Positions 43,019 through 51,406 of a stretch of DNA of 64,000 bases are shown here, piece by piece; position 1 is the first letter of the stretch; the number at the start of each line of letters is the position of its first letter. The stretch is from Pseudomonas sp. F(2018) (GTDB taxonomy: Bacteria > Pseudomonadota > Gammaproteobacteria > Pseudomonadales > Pseudomonadaceae). Location: the NCBI RefSeq assembly GCF_005508865.1, contig NZ_SCOM01000001.1, positions 558,001-622,000 on the forward strand. Direction: 5' to 3'. A program made the position numbers and the translations under genes. The notes beneath the pieces were generated by a model. The model ran no database searches. It was not told where the DNA came from and was given only the letters and a program-made list of their open reading frames with translations.

Positions 43019-43185
43019 TGCTCCTCCCGCGCCGGCGTCACTGGCCATTGCCGGCAGGTCGATAGGCCGGGCATGGCATGCGCGCCACACCGAAACTTCC
43101 AAGCGTAGCGGCTGGCTGGGGGTTGTCTCGTACGACTTTAGTCTAAGGCGCGCACCGTCCAGAAAAGAGCGGCGCCAGGGGAGCG

Positions 43186-43207
43186 CCGGGCACCGCTGGG
43201 TGCCCGG
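43186..43207 (-). terminator. Stem-loop after the catalase gene
   Basis: CCGGGCACC (43186-43194), 4-base loop, GGTGCCCGG (43199-43207). It ends 9 bases downstream of the catalase stop on the minus strand. No T-run; may allow read-through into the histidine kinase gene 197 bases downstream of the catalase. Confidence 0.5.
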
Positions 43208-43215
43208 TAGAGGGT

Positions 43216-44655
43216 TTACTGGTGCAGGCGGGCGATGGCCGCGCGCACACCGCTGCCATAGGCCGGGTCGGCCTTGCTGCAGTTGCCGATATGCCGCTCG
43301 ATGACTTCCTGGCTGGCGCCACGGATGGCCCGCGCGGTGTTGTCGAACAGCGCCTGCTGCTGGGCCGACGACATCAGCTGGAACAGAGCGCGCGGCTGCG
43401 AGTAGTAATCGTCGTCGACCCGGTGGCTCCAGTGGTCGGCGGCGCCTTCCAGGCTCAGCGGCGGTTCGGCGTACTCCGGCTGCTCGGCCCATTCGCCGAA
43501 GCTGTTGGGCTCGTAGGCCAGGCGCGCGCCCTGGTTGCCGTCGACGCGCATCTGGCCGTCGCGGTGGTAGCTGTGCACCGGGCAGCGCGGCGCGTTGACC
43601 GGGATGTGCACGTTGTTCACCCCCAGCCGGTAGCGCTGCGCATCGCCGTAGGAGAACAGCCGGCCCTGCAGCATCTTGTCCGGCGAGAAGCCGATGCCGG
43701 GCACCACGTGCGCCGGGTTGAAGGCAGCCTGTTCGACCTCGGCGAAGACATTCTCCGGGTTGCGGTTGAGCTCCAGCTGGCCCACCTCGATCAGCGGGTA
43801 GTCCTTGTGCGGCCAGACCTTGGTCAGGTCGAAGGGGTTGATGCCGTAGGTGACGGCGTCCTGCTCCGGCATCAGCTGCACGTAGAAGGTCCAGCGCGGG
43901 AAGTTGCCCTGCTCAATGCTCTCGAACAGGTCGCGCTGGCTGCTCTCGCGGTCGCCGGCCACCACCTGCCCGGCCTCGGCGTCGCTGAGGTTGCGGATGC
44001 CCTGCTGGGTCTTCCAGGTGAACTTGACCCAGTGCCGCTGGTTGGCGGCGTTGATGAAGCTGAAGGTGTGGCTGCCGAAGCCGTGCATGTGGCGGTAGCC
44101 GTCGGGCACGCCGCGGTCGCTCATGACGATGGTGACCTGGTGCAGGGCCTCCGGCAGGTTGGTCCAGAAGTCCCAGTTGTTCTGCGCGCTGCGCATGCCG
44201 GTGCGCGGGTCTCGCTTCACCGCATGGTTGAGGTCGGGAAACTTCAGCGGGTCGCGCAGGAAGAACACCGGGGTGTTGTTGCCCACCAGGTCCCAGTTGC
44301 CCTGCTCGGTGTAGAACTTGATGGCGAAGCCGCGGATATCGCGCTCGGCATCCGCCGCGCCGCGCTCGCCGGCGACGGTGGAGAAGCGCACGAAGACCTC
44401 GGTCTGCTTGCCGATCTGCGAGAACAGCGCCGCGCGGGTGTAGCGGCTGATGTCATGGGTGACGGTGAAGGTGCCGTAGGCGCCTGAGCCCTTGGCGTGC
44501 ATGCGCCGCTCGGGGATCACCTCGCGGTCGAAGTGGGCGAGCTTCTCCAGGAACCACACGTCCTGCAGCAGGGCGGGGCCGCGCGGGCCGGCGGTCTGGG
44601 TATGGTTGTTGTCGGCGACGGGGGCGCCGGCGGCGCTGGTCAGTTTCTTGCTCAT
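43216..44655 (-). CDS. Monofunctional haem catalase (small-subunit, KatA-like)
   Basis: 479 residues, clade 3 size. Distal His lies in [14 protein letters not shown] (about 50-63) and Asn in [14 protein letters not shown] (about 121-134). Proximal haem Tyr is in [14 protein letters not shown] (about 333-346). NADPH-contact region [12 protein letters not shown] is present. No signal peptide, so cytoplasmic. Member of an unusual operon with a perhydrolase-like hydrolase upstream and a PAS kinase downstream. Distinct from a lone OxyR-type katA, so it may be a regulon-specific paralogue. Confidence 0.96.
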   Translation of the reverse strand: MSKKLTSAAGAPVADNNHTQTAGPRGPALLQDVWFLEKLAHFDREVIPERRMHAKGSGAYGTFTVTHDISRYTRAALFSQIGKQTEVFVRFSTVAGERGAADAERDIRGFAIKFYTEQGNWDLVGNNTPVFFLRDPLKFPDLNHAVKRDPRTGMRSAQNNWDFWTNLPEALHQVTIVMSDRGVPDGYRHMHGFGSHTFSFINAANQRHWVKFTWKTQQGIRNLSDAEAGQVVAGDRESSQRDLFESIEQGNFPRWTFYVQLMPEQDAVTYGINPFDLTKVWPHKDYPLIEVGQLELNRNPENVFAEVEQAAFNPAHVVPGIGFSPDKMLQGRLFSYGDAQRYRLGVNNVHIPVNAPRCPVHSYHRDGQMRVDGNQGARLAYEPNSFGEWAEQPEYAEPPLSLEGAADHWSHRVDDDYYSQPRALFQLMSSAQQQALFDNTARAIRGASQEVIERHIGNCSKADPAYGSGVRAAIARLHQ

Positions 44656-44708
44656 GAACAGGCTCCTTCAGATGCCGCCGCCGCGCGGTGCGGGCGGCGT
44701 GCGCGGTT

Positions 44709-45533
44709 TCAGCTCCGGATGAATGCCAGCAGGTCGGCGTTGAGCTGGTCCTTGTGGGTGTCGGCCAGGCCGTGGGGCGCGCCGGGGTAGACCACCAGCT
44801 TGGCGTCGGCGATCAGCTTGGCCGAGGCCAGGGCGGCGGCGCCGATCGGCACGATCTGGTCGTCGTCGCCGTGCAGCACCAGGGTCGGCACGTCGAACTT
44901 CTTCAGGTCGTCGCGGAAGTCGGTGGCGGAGAAGGCGGCGATGCAGTCGTAGGCGCTCTTGTGCCCGGCCTGCATGCCCTGCATCCAGAAGGCGTCGATG
45001 ATGCCCTGGGACGGCTTGGCACCCGGGCGGTTGTAGCCGTAGAAGGGGCCGCCGGCGATGTCCTTGTACAGCTGCGAGCGATCGGCGAGGGAGCCGGCGC
45101 GGATGCCGTCGAACACCTCGATGGGCAGGCCGTCCGGGTTGCTCTGGGTCTTCAGCATCAGTGGCGGCACGGCGGAGATCAGACCGAGCTTGGCCACCCG
45201 CTTGGTGCCATGGCGGCCGATGTAGCGCGCCACTTCGCCGCCGCCGGTGGAGAAGCCGAACAGGATCAGGTCATGCAGGTCGAGGGTCTCGATCAACTCG
45301 GCCAGGTCGTCGGCGTAGTGGTCCATGTCGTTGCCGTCCCACGGCTGGCTGGAGCGCCCGTGGCCGCGACGGTCATGGGCGATGACGCGGTAGCCGTGGT
45401 TGGCCAGGAACAGCATCTGCGACTCCCAGCTGTCGCCGTTCAGCGGCCAGCCGTGGCTGAACAGGATGGGCTGACCGCTGCCCCAGTCCTTGTAGTAGAT
45501 CTCGACGCCGTCGCGGGTGGTGATGGTGCTCAT
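44709..45533 (-). CDS. Alpha/beta hydrolase, non-haem chloroperoxidase/perhydrolase type
   Basis: 274 residues. Nucleophile elbow GFSTGGGE (about 92-99), acid in [10 protein letters not shown] (about 222-231), histidine in [24 protein letters not shown] (about 251). N terminus [37 protein letters not shown] is typical of cofactor-free 'haloperoxidases', which are esterases with perhydrolase activity using H2O2. It is 53 bases upstream of the catalase, a peroxide-linked pairing, and 13 bases after the membrane-protein gene. Confidence 0.92.
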   Translation of the reverse strand: MSTITTRDGVEIYYKDWGSGQPILFSHGWPLNGDSWESQMLFLANHGYRVIAHDRRGHGRSSQPWDGNDMDHYADDLAELIETLDLHDLILFGFSTGGGEVARYIGRHGTKRVAKLGLISAVPPLMLKTQSNPDGLPIEVFDGIRAGSLADRSQLYKDIAGGPFYGYNRPGAKPSQGIIDAFWMQGMQAGHKSAYDCIAAFSATDFRDDLKKFDVPTLVLHGDDDQIVPIGAAALASAKLIADAKLVVYPGAPHGLADTHKDQLNADLLAFIRS

Positions 45534-45546
45534 GCGGGATGCTCCT

Positions 45547-46065
45547 TTATGGATGGTTGCATTGGGGGTGGCCCGGCCCGGCGTGCCGCGCGCGCAGGCG
45601 CAGGCACTGGTAGCCGAGGCCGACCAGGAAGAGGAGCAGCGCGGCCAGGATGGCCAGCTTCACCTCGGGGGAATCGGGGCCGTTGCCGATGGGCGCGGAC
45701 GGCGGCAGGCGCGACAGGGATTCGTTGAGCCCGGGAATCATCAGCAGCAGGAAGCTGAAGCTCATGCAGGCGGTTTCCAGGTAGGCGCGGCCGTTGCCCA
45801 GGCGCTGCAGGCGCATGGCCTGGCGGGCGAGCAGGATGACCGCCACGGCGAGGATGCCGATGGCGTGGCCGCTGTTGAAATCGCCGGTGCTGGACAGACC
45901 GAAGGACGTCAGCACCGAGCCGAGCATGCCGTACCAGTAGCTGTTGCCCAGCGCGCCGTGGGGCGGGATGCGCCCGTGGCGGGCGAAGGCATAGAAGCCG
46001 GCAAGCACCGGCACCATGCTGAGGGCAGTGTGCAGAATGCCCAGGGTGGACAGCGGATTGGCCAT
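45547..46065 (-). CDS. Small integral membrane protein (172 aa), unknown
   Basis: Four to five hydrophobic helices: about 6-27 ([20 protein letters not shown]), 43-60, 67-85 ([13 protein letters not shown]), 98-113 ([17 protein letters not shown]) and 135-155 ([19 protein letters not shown]). N-terminal His (LHT) and [12 protein letters not shown] motifs could be haem or quinone ligands, but no family is recognised. It is the first gene of the minus-strand operon leading to the hydrolase, catalase and kinase, divergent from the FixJ-type regulator. Confidence 0.8.
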   Translation of the reverse strand: MANPLSTLGILHTALSMVPVLAGFYAFARHGRIPPHGALGNSYWYGMLGSVLTSFGLSSTGDFNSGHAIGILAVAVILLARQAMRLQRLGNGRAYLETACMSFSFLLLMIPGLNESLSRLPPSAPIGNGPDSPEVKLAILAALLLFLVGLGYQCLRLRARHAGPGHPQCNHP

Positions 46066-46220
46066 GCTCGGACCTCCAGCAGATGAACCGCATGGGGCGT
46101 CGCCGTCTGCCTGAGGCTACTGCACGGTGGGATGCCGTCGAGGGCCACACTGCCGGCCCGTGCTGCGGACTATAGGAAGGCCGGCACCGGCGCCACCATT
46201 CTACGAAGGGGCGTGCCGGG

Positions 46221-46234
46221 CATATCTAGGTATG
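46221..46234. promoter_or_regulatory. Regulon palindrome, copy 1
   Basis: CATATC-TA-GGTATG, one mismatch from a perfect 6-bp palindrome. It lies about 155 bases from each divergent start. Probable response-regulator site by repetition and position. Confidence 0.55.
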
Positions 46235-46286
46235 AGCGCAACGGCTGGTCCTGGAACGCAGCCTGGCCGGTGCAGGGTGAGGCGCT

Positions 46287-46300
46287 CATACCTTGGTATG
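46287..46300. promoter_or_regulatory. Regulon palindrome, copy 2
   Basis: CATACC-TT-GGTATG, a perfect 6-bp palindrome, 66 bases after copy 1 and 82 bases before the FixJ-type regulator start codon. Confidence 0.6.
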
Positions 46301-46381
46301 TGTGGCGGCGACGTTGCGTTGGCATCGAGGCTAGAATGCTCGGCGGCACCCCCGTCGGGGTCGCCGAGCGAGGAGGGCGCG

Positions 46382-47017
46382 ATGCCGGAAGCCGTGGGAC
46401 TGGTGCACATAGTCGATGACGACGCGTCCCTGCGCTCCGCGCTGGACAGCCTGTTCCGCTCGGTTGGCCTGGCCACCCGGCAGTACGGCTCGACCCAGGA
46501 GTTCCTCGATGCCGAGATGCCCGAGCAGCCCTCCTGCCTGGTGCTCGACGTGCGCCTGCCCGGGCGCAGCGGCCTGGATTTCCAGAGCCAGCTGCTGGAA
46601 CTGAAGAACCCCATCCCGGTGGTGTTCATGACCGGCCACGGCGATATTTCCATGTCGGTGCGCAGCATGAAGGCCGGCGCCGTGGACTTCCTGACCAAGC
46701 CTTTCCGCGACCAGGACATGCTCGATGCGGTGGCCACCGCCCTGGACCGCGACCGCCAGCGCCGCACCCTGCAGCGCGATGCCGCCGGCGTGCACGAGCG
46801 CTTCGCCAGCCTCAGCCCACGCGAGCGCCAGGTGATGGCGCTGGTCACCACCGGCCGGCTGAACAAGCAGGTGGCGGCCGAGCTGGGCCTGAGCGAGATC
46901 ACCGTGAAGATCCACCGCGGCCATGCCATGCAGAAGATGCAGGCGCGCTCGCTGGCCGAGCTGGTGAAGATGGCCGGTGTGCTGCAGCTGGAGCGCGACG
47001 GCACGGCGCGCACATGA
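46382..47017 (+). CDS. FixJ-type response regulator (receiver plus LuxR HTH)
   Basis: 211 residues. Receiver domain 1-120 with acidic pocket D12-D14, phospho-acceptor D56 ([12 protein letters not shown]), T84 ([11 protein letters not shown]) and K106 (FLTKPFRD); LuxR-type HTH about 140-200 ([43 protein letters not shown]). This is the classic partner type for the FixL-like kinase at the far end of the divergent operon. GAGGAGG precedes the ATG at 46382; the longer frame upstream is non-coding. Confidence 0.93.
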   Translation: MPEAVGLVHIVDDDASLRSALDSLFRSVGLATRQYGSTQEFLDAEMPEQPSCLVLDVRLPGRSGLDFQSQLLELKNPIPVVFMTGHGDISMSVRSMKAGAVDFLTKPFRDQDMLDAVATALDRDRQRRTLQRDAAGVHERFASLSPRERQVMALVTTGRLNKQVAAELGLSEITVKIHRGHAMQKMQARSLAELVKMAGVLQLERDGTART

Positions 47018-47110
47018 ACCTCCGTATGATTTGCAAGCCGCCTTGTTCGCGCCAAGCTGCACGCAACTGACACGCGACCCTCCGCCGCGTTGGCCTGCCG
47101 GGATGAGCCT

Positions 47111-47494
47111 GTGTCCGAACCTCCGCTGATTTCCATCATCGACGACGACGAATCGGTGCGCCTGGCCACCGCCAGCCTGCTGCGCTCCGAGGGTTACCGC
47201 ACTGAGCTGTTCGCCAGTGCCGAGGACTTCCTGGCCGGCGATTCCGCGCGCTTCGCCTGCGTGGTCAGCGATATCCAGATGCCCGGCATGAGCGGCATCG
47301 ACCTCACCGACCGGCTGCTGGCCGGCGATGCCGCCGCGCGCATCATCCTGATGACCGCCCGCACCGAGCGCGAACTGCTCGCCCGCGCCGGCGCCAGTGG
47401 TGCGGTCTGCCTGCTGTGCAAACCCTTCGCCGCCGAGCAGTTGCTGAGCTGCGTGGCGCTGGCCCTGAGCGGCGCGGGCGGCTGTCTGCCCTGA
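47111..47494 (+). CDS. Receiver-only response regulator
   Basis: 127 residues, one receiver domain and no output: IIDDDESVRLATASLL (acid pocket D11-D13), D54 in VVSDIQMPGMSG, ILMTART, and LLCKPFAAEQLL with the conserved Lys-Pro. It starts at a GTG (47111); a TTG at 47090 is possible. It is 93 bases after the FixJ-type gene. A receiver without HTH next to a FixL/FixJ pair could compete for the kinase (phosphate sink) or titrate it. Confidence 0.85.
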   Translation: MSEPPLISIIDDDESVRLATASLLRSEGYRTELFASAEDFLAGDSARFACVVSDIQMPGMSGIDLTDRLLAGDAAARIILMTARTERELLARAGASGAVCLLCKPFAAEQLLSCVALALSGAGGCLP

Positions 47495-47496
47495 CC

Positions 47497-47510
47497 TATA
47501 CCAAGGCATG
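47497..47510. promoter_or_regulatory. Regulon palindrome, copy 3
   Basis: TATACC-AA-GGCATG, two mismatches from the perfect palindrome, immediately after the receiver-only gene stop. It is 183 bases before the secreted-protein start, so it may drive that downstream set. Confidence 0.45.
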
Positions 47511-47692
47511 AGCCGGCTGAACCGCGGTCTGATGGTGCCGTCCGCGGCGCCGCGCGACCATGGCCACAGCCCGGATCGGCCGGGCCCCGCAGCCGCCATC
47601 GAGCCTGCTCCCTGCGCCCACCAGTGACCGGGCCTACCGAGCGCTGTTGCCCGAGCTTCCGCCGCCGCCGACGAGCCAACAGGAGCAAGCCC

Positions 47693-48478
47693 GTGAACCG
47701 TTCGAGCATCCCCGCGATCCCGCGTTTTCCCCGCCACTGGCGCCTCGGCGCCCTGACCCTGGGCGTGCTGGCCGCCCTGGCCCAGGCCAGCCTGGCCCAC
47801 GAGGCCGGCGGCATCCACAGCGACAAGGGCAAGGCCGAAGCGGCCTTCGACCTGGTGCACACCCGGGTCTCCAAGGACGGCGAGATGCTGGTCTTCGAGC
47901 AACTGGTGGACGGCGCGGCCGGCAGCCGCATGCCGACCGCCAAGGGCAGCTTCGCCGGTGCCGAGGTGTACAGCTATGTCTGGCCGACCAGCCTGGACAG
48001 CGGCAGCGTCGGCTTCGAACCCGGCGCGGGCATCCTCGCCCTGGCGCTGACCTCGCACCCGGACTTCGACGACACCCCGCAGCTGGACGAGAACGGCGAC
48101 GGCAAGCAGGACAACGACGGCGGCCTCTGGCATTCGCACTGGGTGGTGCTGACCAAGGACGCCAGCTGCGGCCCGTCCGGCCTCAAGGTGCGCGACATCC
48201 CCGAGGGTGCCAAGCCCAGGCTGCCGCCGACCTGGCCGGGGGCGGCGATCTACATCGACTCGCCCGGCTACGACCTCAGCCTCAAGGGCGATGCCGCGCG
48301 GATTCGTGTGCCGCTCAAGGCGGTGGGCTTCCCCGAGAGCTTCAATTACGACGGGGTGACCGCCGCGCTGCAGGTCAACGCCGATCTGCACAACCCGCTG
48401 CTGTGCGTGTCCAGCGTGTGGGACGTGGCCTCCGGCGACCTGACCCTGCCGGCCACCTGGAAAGTCACCGACAAGTGA
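47693..48478 (+). CDS. Exported protein of unknown function with Ca-loop-like motif (261 aa)
   Basis: A GTG start at 47693 with AGGAG eight bases upstream. A long signal peptide ends LGVLAALAQASLA-HE (cleavage about residue 37-38). Mature part includes HEAGGIHSDKGKAEAAFDLVHTRV, an EF-hand/dockerin-like loop DENGDGKQDNDG, then GLWHSHWVVL and several aromatic beta strands; two cysteines. Probably periplasmic or extracellular. No family recognised. First gene after the third regulon palindrome, with the isochorismatase-type gene 50 bases downstream. Confidence 0.78.
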   Translation: MNRSSIPAIPRFPRHWRLGALTLGVLAALAQASLAHEAGGIHSDKGKAEAAFDLVHTRVSKDGEMLVFEQLVDGAAGSRMPTAKGSFAGAEVYSYVWPTSLDSGSVGFEPGAGILALALTSHPDFDDTPQLDENGDGKQDNDGGLWHSHWVVLTKDASCGPSGLKVRDIPEGAKPRLPPTWPGAAIYIDSPGYDLSLKGDAARIRVPLKAVGFPESFNYDGVTAALQVNADLHNPLLCVSSVWDVASGDLTLPATWKVTDK

Positions 48479-48528
48479 ACGTGCCACGCGGCGCCCAGCC
48501 GGCGCCGCCCTTACCCGTGGAGTGCATC

Positions 48529-49140
48529 ATGAGCTACTCGAAACAGGACACCGGCCTGCTGCTGGTCGACCCCTACAACGACTTTCTCAGTGAGGGCGGC
48601 AAGCTCACCGGGCTGGCCAAGCCGGTGGCCGATCGCCTCGGCACCCTGGCCAACCTGCGCGCCGTGGTAGCCGCCGCGCGCCAGGCCGGTATCCGCGTGT
48701 TCTACGTGCCGCACCACCGGGCGCGGCCCGGCGATTTCCAGGGCTGGCTGCATCCCAGCCCCTACCAGCTGGGCGCCGCGCGGGCCCAGGTGTTCGCCGT
48801 CGGCAGCTGGGGCGGCGAATGGCACCCGGACTTCCAGCCCCAGGACGAGGACGTGGTGGTGCAGGAGCACTGGGGCGGCAGCGGCTTCGCCAATACCGAC
48901 CTGGACCTGCAGCTCAAGCAGCACGGCGTGCGCCAGGTGATAGTCGTCGGCCTGCTGGCCAATACCTGCATCGAGGCCACCTCGCGCTTCGCCGCCGAGC
49001 TGGGCTACCACGTGACCCTGGTGCGCGACGCCACGGCGGCCTTCTCCGAGGAGGCGCTGCACGCCGCCCACGAAATCAACGGGCCGACTTTCGCCCACGC
49101 CATCCTCACCACCGCCGAAGTCACCGCCGCCCTGGCCTGA
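48529..49140 (+). CDS. Isochorismatase-superfamily cysteine hydrolase
   Basis: 203 residues: Asp in GLLLVDPYNDFLSEGGKL (about 9-26), the Lys/Glu region EDVVVQEHWGGSGFANTDLD, and nucleophile Cys in VVGLLANTCIEATSRFAAELGYHVTLVRDATAAF (about 136-170). Substrate unknown; the family hydrolyses amides and related bonds. A GTGGAG ribosome-binding sequence precedes the ATG. It lies between the exported-protein and aldo/keto-reductase genes with 50- and 29-base gaps, so is in the same operon. Confidence 0.9.
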   Translation: MSYSKQDTGLLLVDPYNDFLSEGGKLTGLAKPVADRLGTLANLRAVVAAARQAGIRVFYVPHHRARPGDFQGWLHPSPYQLGAARAQVFAVGSWGGEWHPDFQPQDEDVVVQEHWGGSGFANTDLDLQLKQHGVRQVIVVGLLANTCIEATSRFAAELGYHVTLVRDATAAFSEEALHAAHEINGPTFAHAILTTAEVTAALA

Positions 49141-49169
49141 GTGCTTCGACCCTGCATGGGAGAGCAGAC

Positions 49170-50222
49170 ATGCGCTACACCACCTTCGGCCGCCGCAGCG
49201 GCCTGCGTGTTTCCGAACTGGCCCTGGGTACCGGCAACTTCGGTACCGGCTGGGGTCACGGCGCCGAACGCGACGAGGCGCGGCGGATCTTCGACGGCTA
49301 TGTCGAGGCCGGCGGCAACTTCTTCGACACGGCCAACGGCTACCAGGCCGGCCAGGCCGAGGTGCTGCTCGGCGAATTCCTCGGCAGCCAGCGCGACGAC
49401 TTCGTGCTGGCCACCAAGTACGGTCTGGGCACCGCCCCCGGCGCCGGCATCGCCCACACCGGCAACAACCGCAAGAACCTGGTGCGCGCGGTGGAGGAGA
49501 GCCTGAAGCGGCTCAACACCGATCACCTCGACCTGCTGTGGGCACACATCACCGACGGCATGACGCCGATGGACGAGATACTGCGCGGCTTCGACGATCT
49601 GGTCAGCGCCGGCAAGATCCACTACGCCGGGCTGTCCAACTTCCCGGCCTGGCGCATCGCCCGTGCCGACCTGCTGGCCGAGCTGCGTGGCTGGGCGCCG
49701 CTGGTGGGCATCCAGCTGGAATACAGCCTGGCCGAGCGCAGCGCCGACCGCGAGCTGCTGCCGATGGCCGAGGCGCTGGGCCTGGGCGTCACCCAGTGGT
49801 CGCCGCTGGGCGGCGGCTTCCTCACCGGCAAGTACCGCGCGGGCAACGACGACAGCCGCGCGACCAAGCTGGGCATGCTGGTGCACGGCGAGAAGAGTGC
49901 CCGGGAAACCGCCATTCTCGATGCGCTGCTCGGCGTGGCCGAGGAGCAGGGCCGCAGCGCCACCCAGGTGGCCATCGCCTGGCTGCTGCACAAGGCGCGG
50001 CGCTCCGGCACCACGCTGATCCCGATCCTCGGCTCGCGCACCCGCGAGCAGTTCGATGGCACCCTCGGCGCCCTGCAGGTGAGCCTGAGTGACGAGCAGT
50101 TCGCCCGCCTCAGCGCCGCCAGCGCGATACCGCTGGGCGTGCCCCACGAGCAGGCGGCGGAGATGCGCGAACCCTTCGCCGGCGGCCGCGACCTGCAGTG
50201 GCCGACGCTGCCGGTGGTCTGA
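49170..50222 (+). CDS. Aldo/keto reductase
   Basis: 350 residues, an AKR TIM barrel with NADPH use. Catalytic tetrad positions are visible: D in NFFDTANGYQ (about 52), Y in the same motif (about 57), K in VLATKYGLG (about 82), H in LLWAHITDG (about 125). C-terminal cofactor motif TLIPILGSRTREQF. General carbonyl-reducing enzyme. Last gene of the plus-strand set; the convergent rhlG-like gene follows 9 bases beyond its stop. Confidence 0.93.
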   Translation: MRYTTFGRRSGLRVSELALGTGNFGTGWGHGAERDEARRIFDGYVEAGGNFFDTANGYQAGQAEVLLGEFLGSQRDDFVLATKYGLGTAPGAGIAHTGNNRKNLVRAVEESLKRLNTDHLDLLWAHITDGMTPMDEILRGFDDLVSAGKIHYAGLSNFPAWRIARADLLAELRGWAPLVGIQLEYSLAERSADRELLPMAEALGLGVTQWSPLGGGFLTGKYRAGNDDSRATKLGMLVHGEKSARETAILDALLGVAEEQGRSATQVAIAWLLHKARRSGTTLIPILGSRTREQFDGTLGALQVSLSDEQFARLSAASAIPLGVPHEQAAEMREPFAGGRDLQWPTLPVV

Positions 50223-50231
50223 GCGGCAGCG

Positions 50232-51002
50232 CTAGAGGCTGAAGCCGCCGTCGATGGGGATGATGGTGCCGGTCATGTAGGCACCGGCTGCGCTGCACAG
50301 GCTGATGGCCAGGGCGGCCATCTCCTCCTCGCGGCCCCAGCGCTGCATCGGGATATGCGCCACGTCCTCGGCCATGGCCGCCTCGTCGCCGGCGATGTGC
50401 TTGGTCATCTTGCTCGGGAAGCGCCCGGGGGCGATCACGTTGACGTTGATGTGCTCGCTCACCAGCTCCTTGGCCAGGATGCGCGACAGCTGGTGCAGCG
50501 CCGCCTTGCTCGGGCCGTAGGCGTAGGCCTGCTCGCCGAACGAGCTGATGCCGGCCACCGAGCCGATGTTGATCACCCGCGCCGGGCTCTGGGCGTTGCC
50601 GGCCTTGCGCAGCAGCGGCAGCAGTTGCTGGATGCAGCTGAACACGGCGGTGACGTTGAGCTGCATGACCTTTTCCCAGCCTTTCACCGGGTAGCTCTCC
50701 AGCGGCGCGCCCCAGGTGGTGCCGGCGTTGTTGACCAGGATATCGAGCTGCCCGATGCGGCCGCTCAGCTCCTCGGCCAGGGCGCGGGCACCTTCCTCGC
50801 CGGAGAGGTCGGCGGCCAGGCCGATGCACTCGCCATGCACCGACAGCTCCTCGGCAGCCTGGATACAGGCGGCGCCATCGCGGGCGCAGATGAACACCCG
50901 GGCGCCGGCTTCGAGCAGGCCCTGGGCGATCATCCGGCCGATGCCGCGGCTGCCGCCGGTGACCAGGGCGGTGCGGCCCTGCAGGCTGAAATAGGGATGC
51001 AT
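50232..51002 (-). CDS. rhlG: RhlG-like NADPH-dependent beta-ketoacyl reductase (SDR)
   Basis: 256 residues very similar to P. aeruginosa RhlG throughout: MHPYFSLQGRTALVTGGSRGIGRMIAQGLLEAGARVFICARDG at the N terminus; NNAGTTWGAPLESYPVKGWEKVMQLNV; catalytic Y in AYAYGPSKAALHQLSRILAKELV; end TGTIIPIDGGFSL. RhlG was once linked to rhamnolipid 3-hydroxy-acid supply, but its role is disputed. No rhlA/rhlB gene is near, as also in P. aeruginosa. Confidence 0.9.
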   Translation of the reverse strand: MHPYFSLQGRTALVTGGSRGIGRMIAQGLLEAGARVFICARDGAACIQAAEELSVHGECIGLAADLSGEEGARALAEELSGRIGQLDILVNNAGTTWGAPLESYPVKGWEKVMQLNVTAVFSCIQQLLPLLRKAGNAQSPARVINIGSVAGISSFGEQAYAYGPSKAALHQLSRILAKELVSEHINVNVIAPGRFPSKMTKHIAGDEAAMAEDVAHIPMQRWGREEEMAALAISLCSAAGAYMTGTIIPIDGGFSL

Positions 51003-51093
51003 GGCGATTCCTCGAGGGTGATGGGACGAGCCCGTACCCTAAACGAGGCGGCCGGCGGACGCGGCGCTTATAGCCGGCGCAAATGCCGGGGCA

Positions 51094-51312
51094 TCAGCGT
51101 TTGCCCTGGCGCAGCGGCTCCAGCAGCGGCTTGAGGCCGTTGTGGTCGATCTCCTGCATCAGCGCCAGCAGGCGGCCGATCTCGCCCTTGGGAAAGCCCT
51201 CGCGGGCGAACCAGTTGAGGTAGTTGCCCGGCAGGTCGGCGATCAGCCGGCCCTGGTACTTGCCGAAGGGCATGGTGCGGGTGACCAGCAGGAGGAGGTC
51301 TTCGGGATTCAT
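51094..51312 (-). CDS. DUF3820 family protein (72 aa)
   Basis: Start at 51312 (MNPEDLLLLV). The family core is easily seen: MPFGKYQGRLIADLPGNYLNWFAREGFPKGEIGRLLALMQEI. Small, one domain, possibly a putative quorum-sensing-regulated or nucleic-acid-linked protein by family annotation, but no role is established. Monocistronic between the rhlG-like gene and the terminator downstream of ahpF. Confidence 0.88.
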   Translation of the reverse strand: MNPEDLLLLVTRTMPFGKYQGRLIADLPGNYLNWFAREGFPKGEIGRLLALMQEIDHNGLKPLLEPLRQGKR

Positions 51313-51366
51313 GGTCGAGCCGGGTGCGGAGTAGGGCGCTAGTTTGCCCGTTGCCGCGGCCATGAA

Positions 51367-51388
51367 AAAGGGCCCCGAAGGGCCCTTT
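51367..51388 (-). terminator. Terminator after ahpF
   Basis: AAAGGGCCC (51367-51375), CGAA loop, GGGCCCTTT (51380-51388). Read on the minus strand it is followed by a T-run, TTTTTCATG. It lies about 20 bases after the ahpF stop. Confidence 0.9.
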
Positions 51389-51406
51389 GTCTTTGCGGCG
51401 TAGCGA

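Larger units (their letters stand above)
46066..46381. other. Divergent control region of the catalase and regulator operons
   Basis: 316 bases between the membrane-protein start (46065) and the FixJ-type regulator start (46382). It contains two copies of an ATACC/GGTAT palindrome (listed separately) and a GAGGAG ribosome-binding sequence for the regulator gene. Open frames crossing it have no protein character. Confidence 0.6.

Noticed and set aside
41324..43108. 594-codon plus-strand open frame
   Set aside because: Antisense of the multi-PAS kinase; Gln/His/Val/Gly-rich shadow.
46331..48487. 718-codon minus-strand open frame
   Set aside because: Antisense to the FixJ-type regulator, the receiver-only gene and the exported-protein gene, all of which have clear family motifs.
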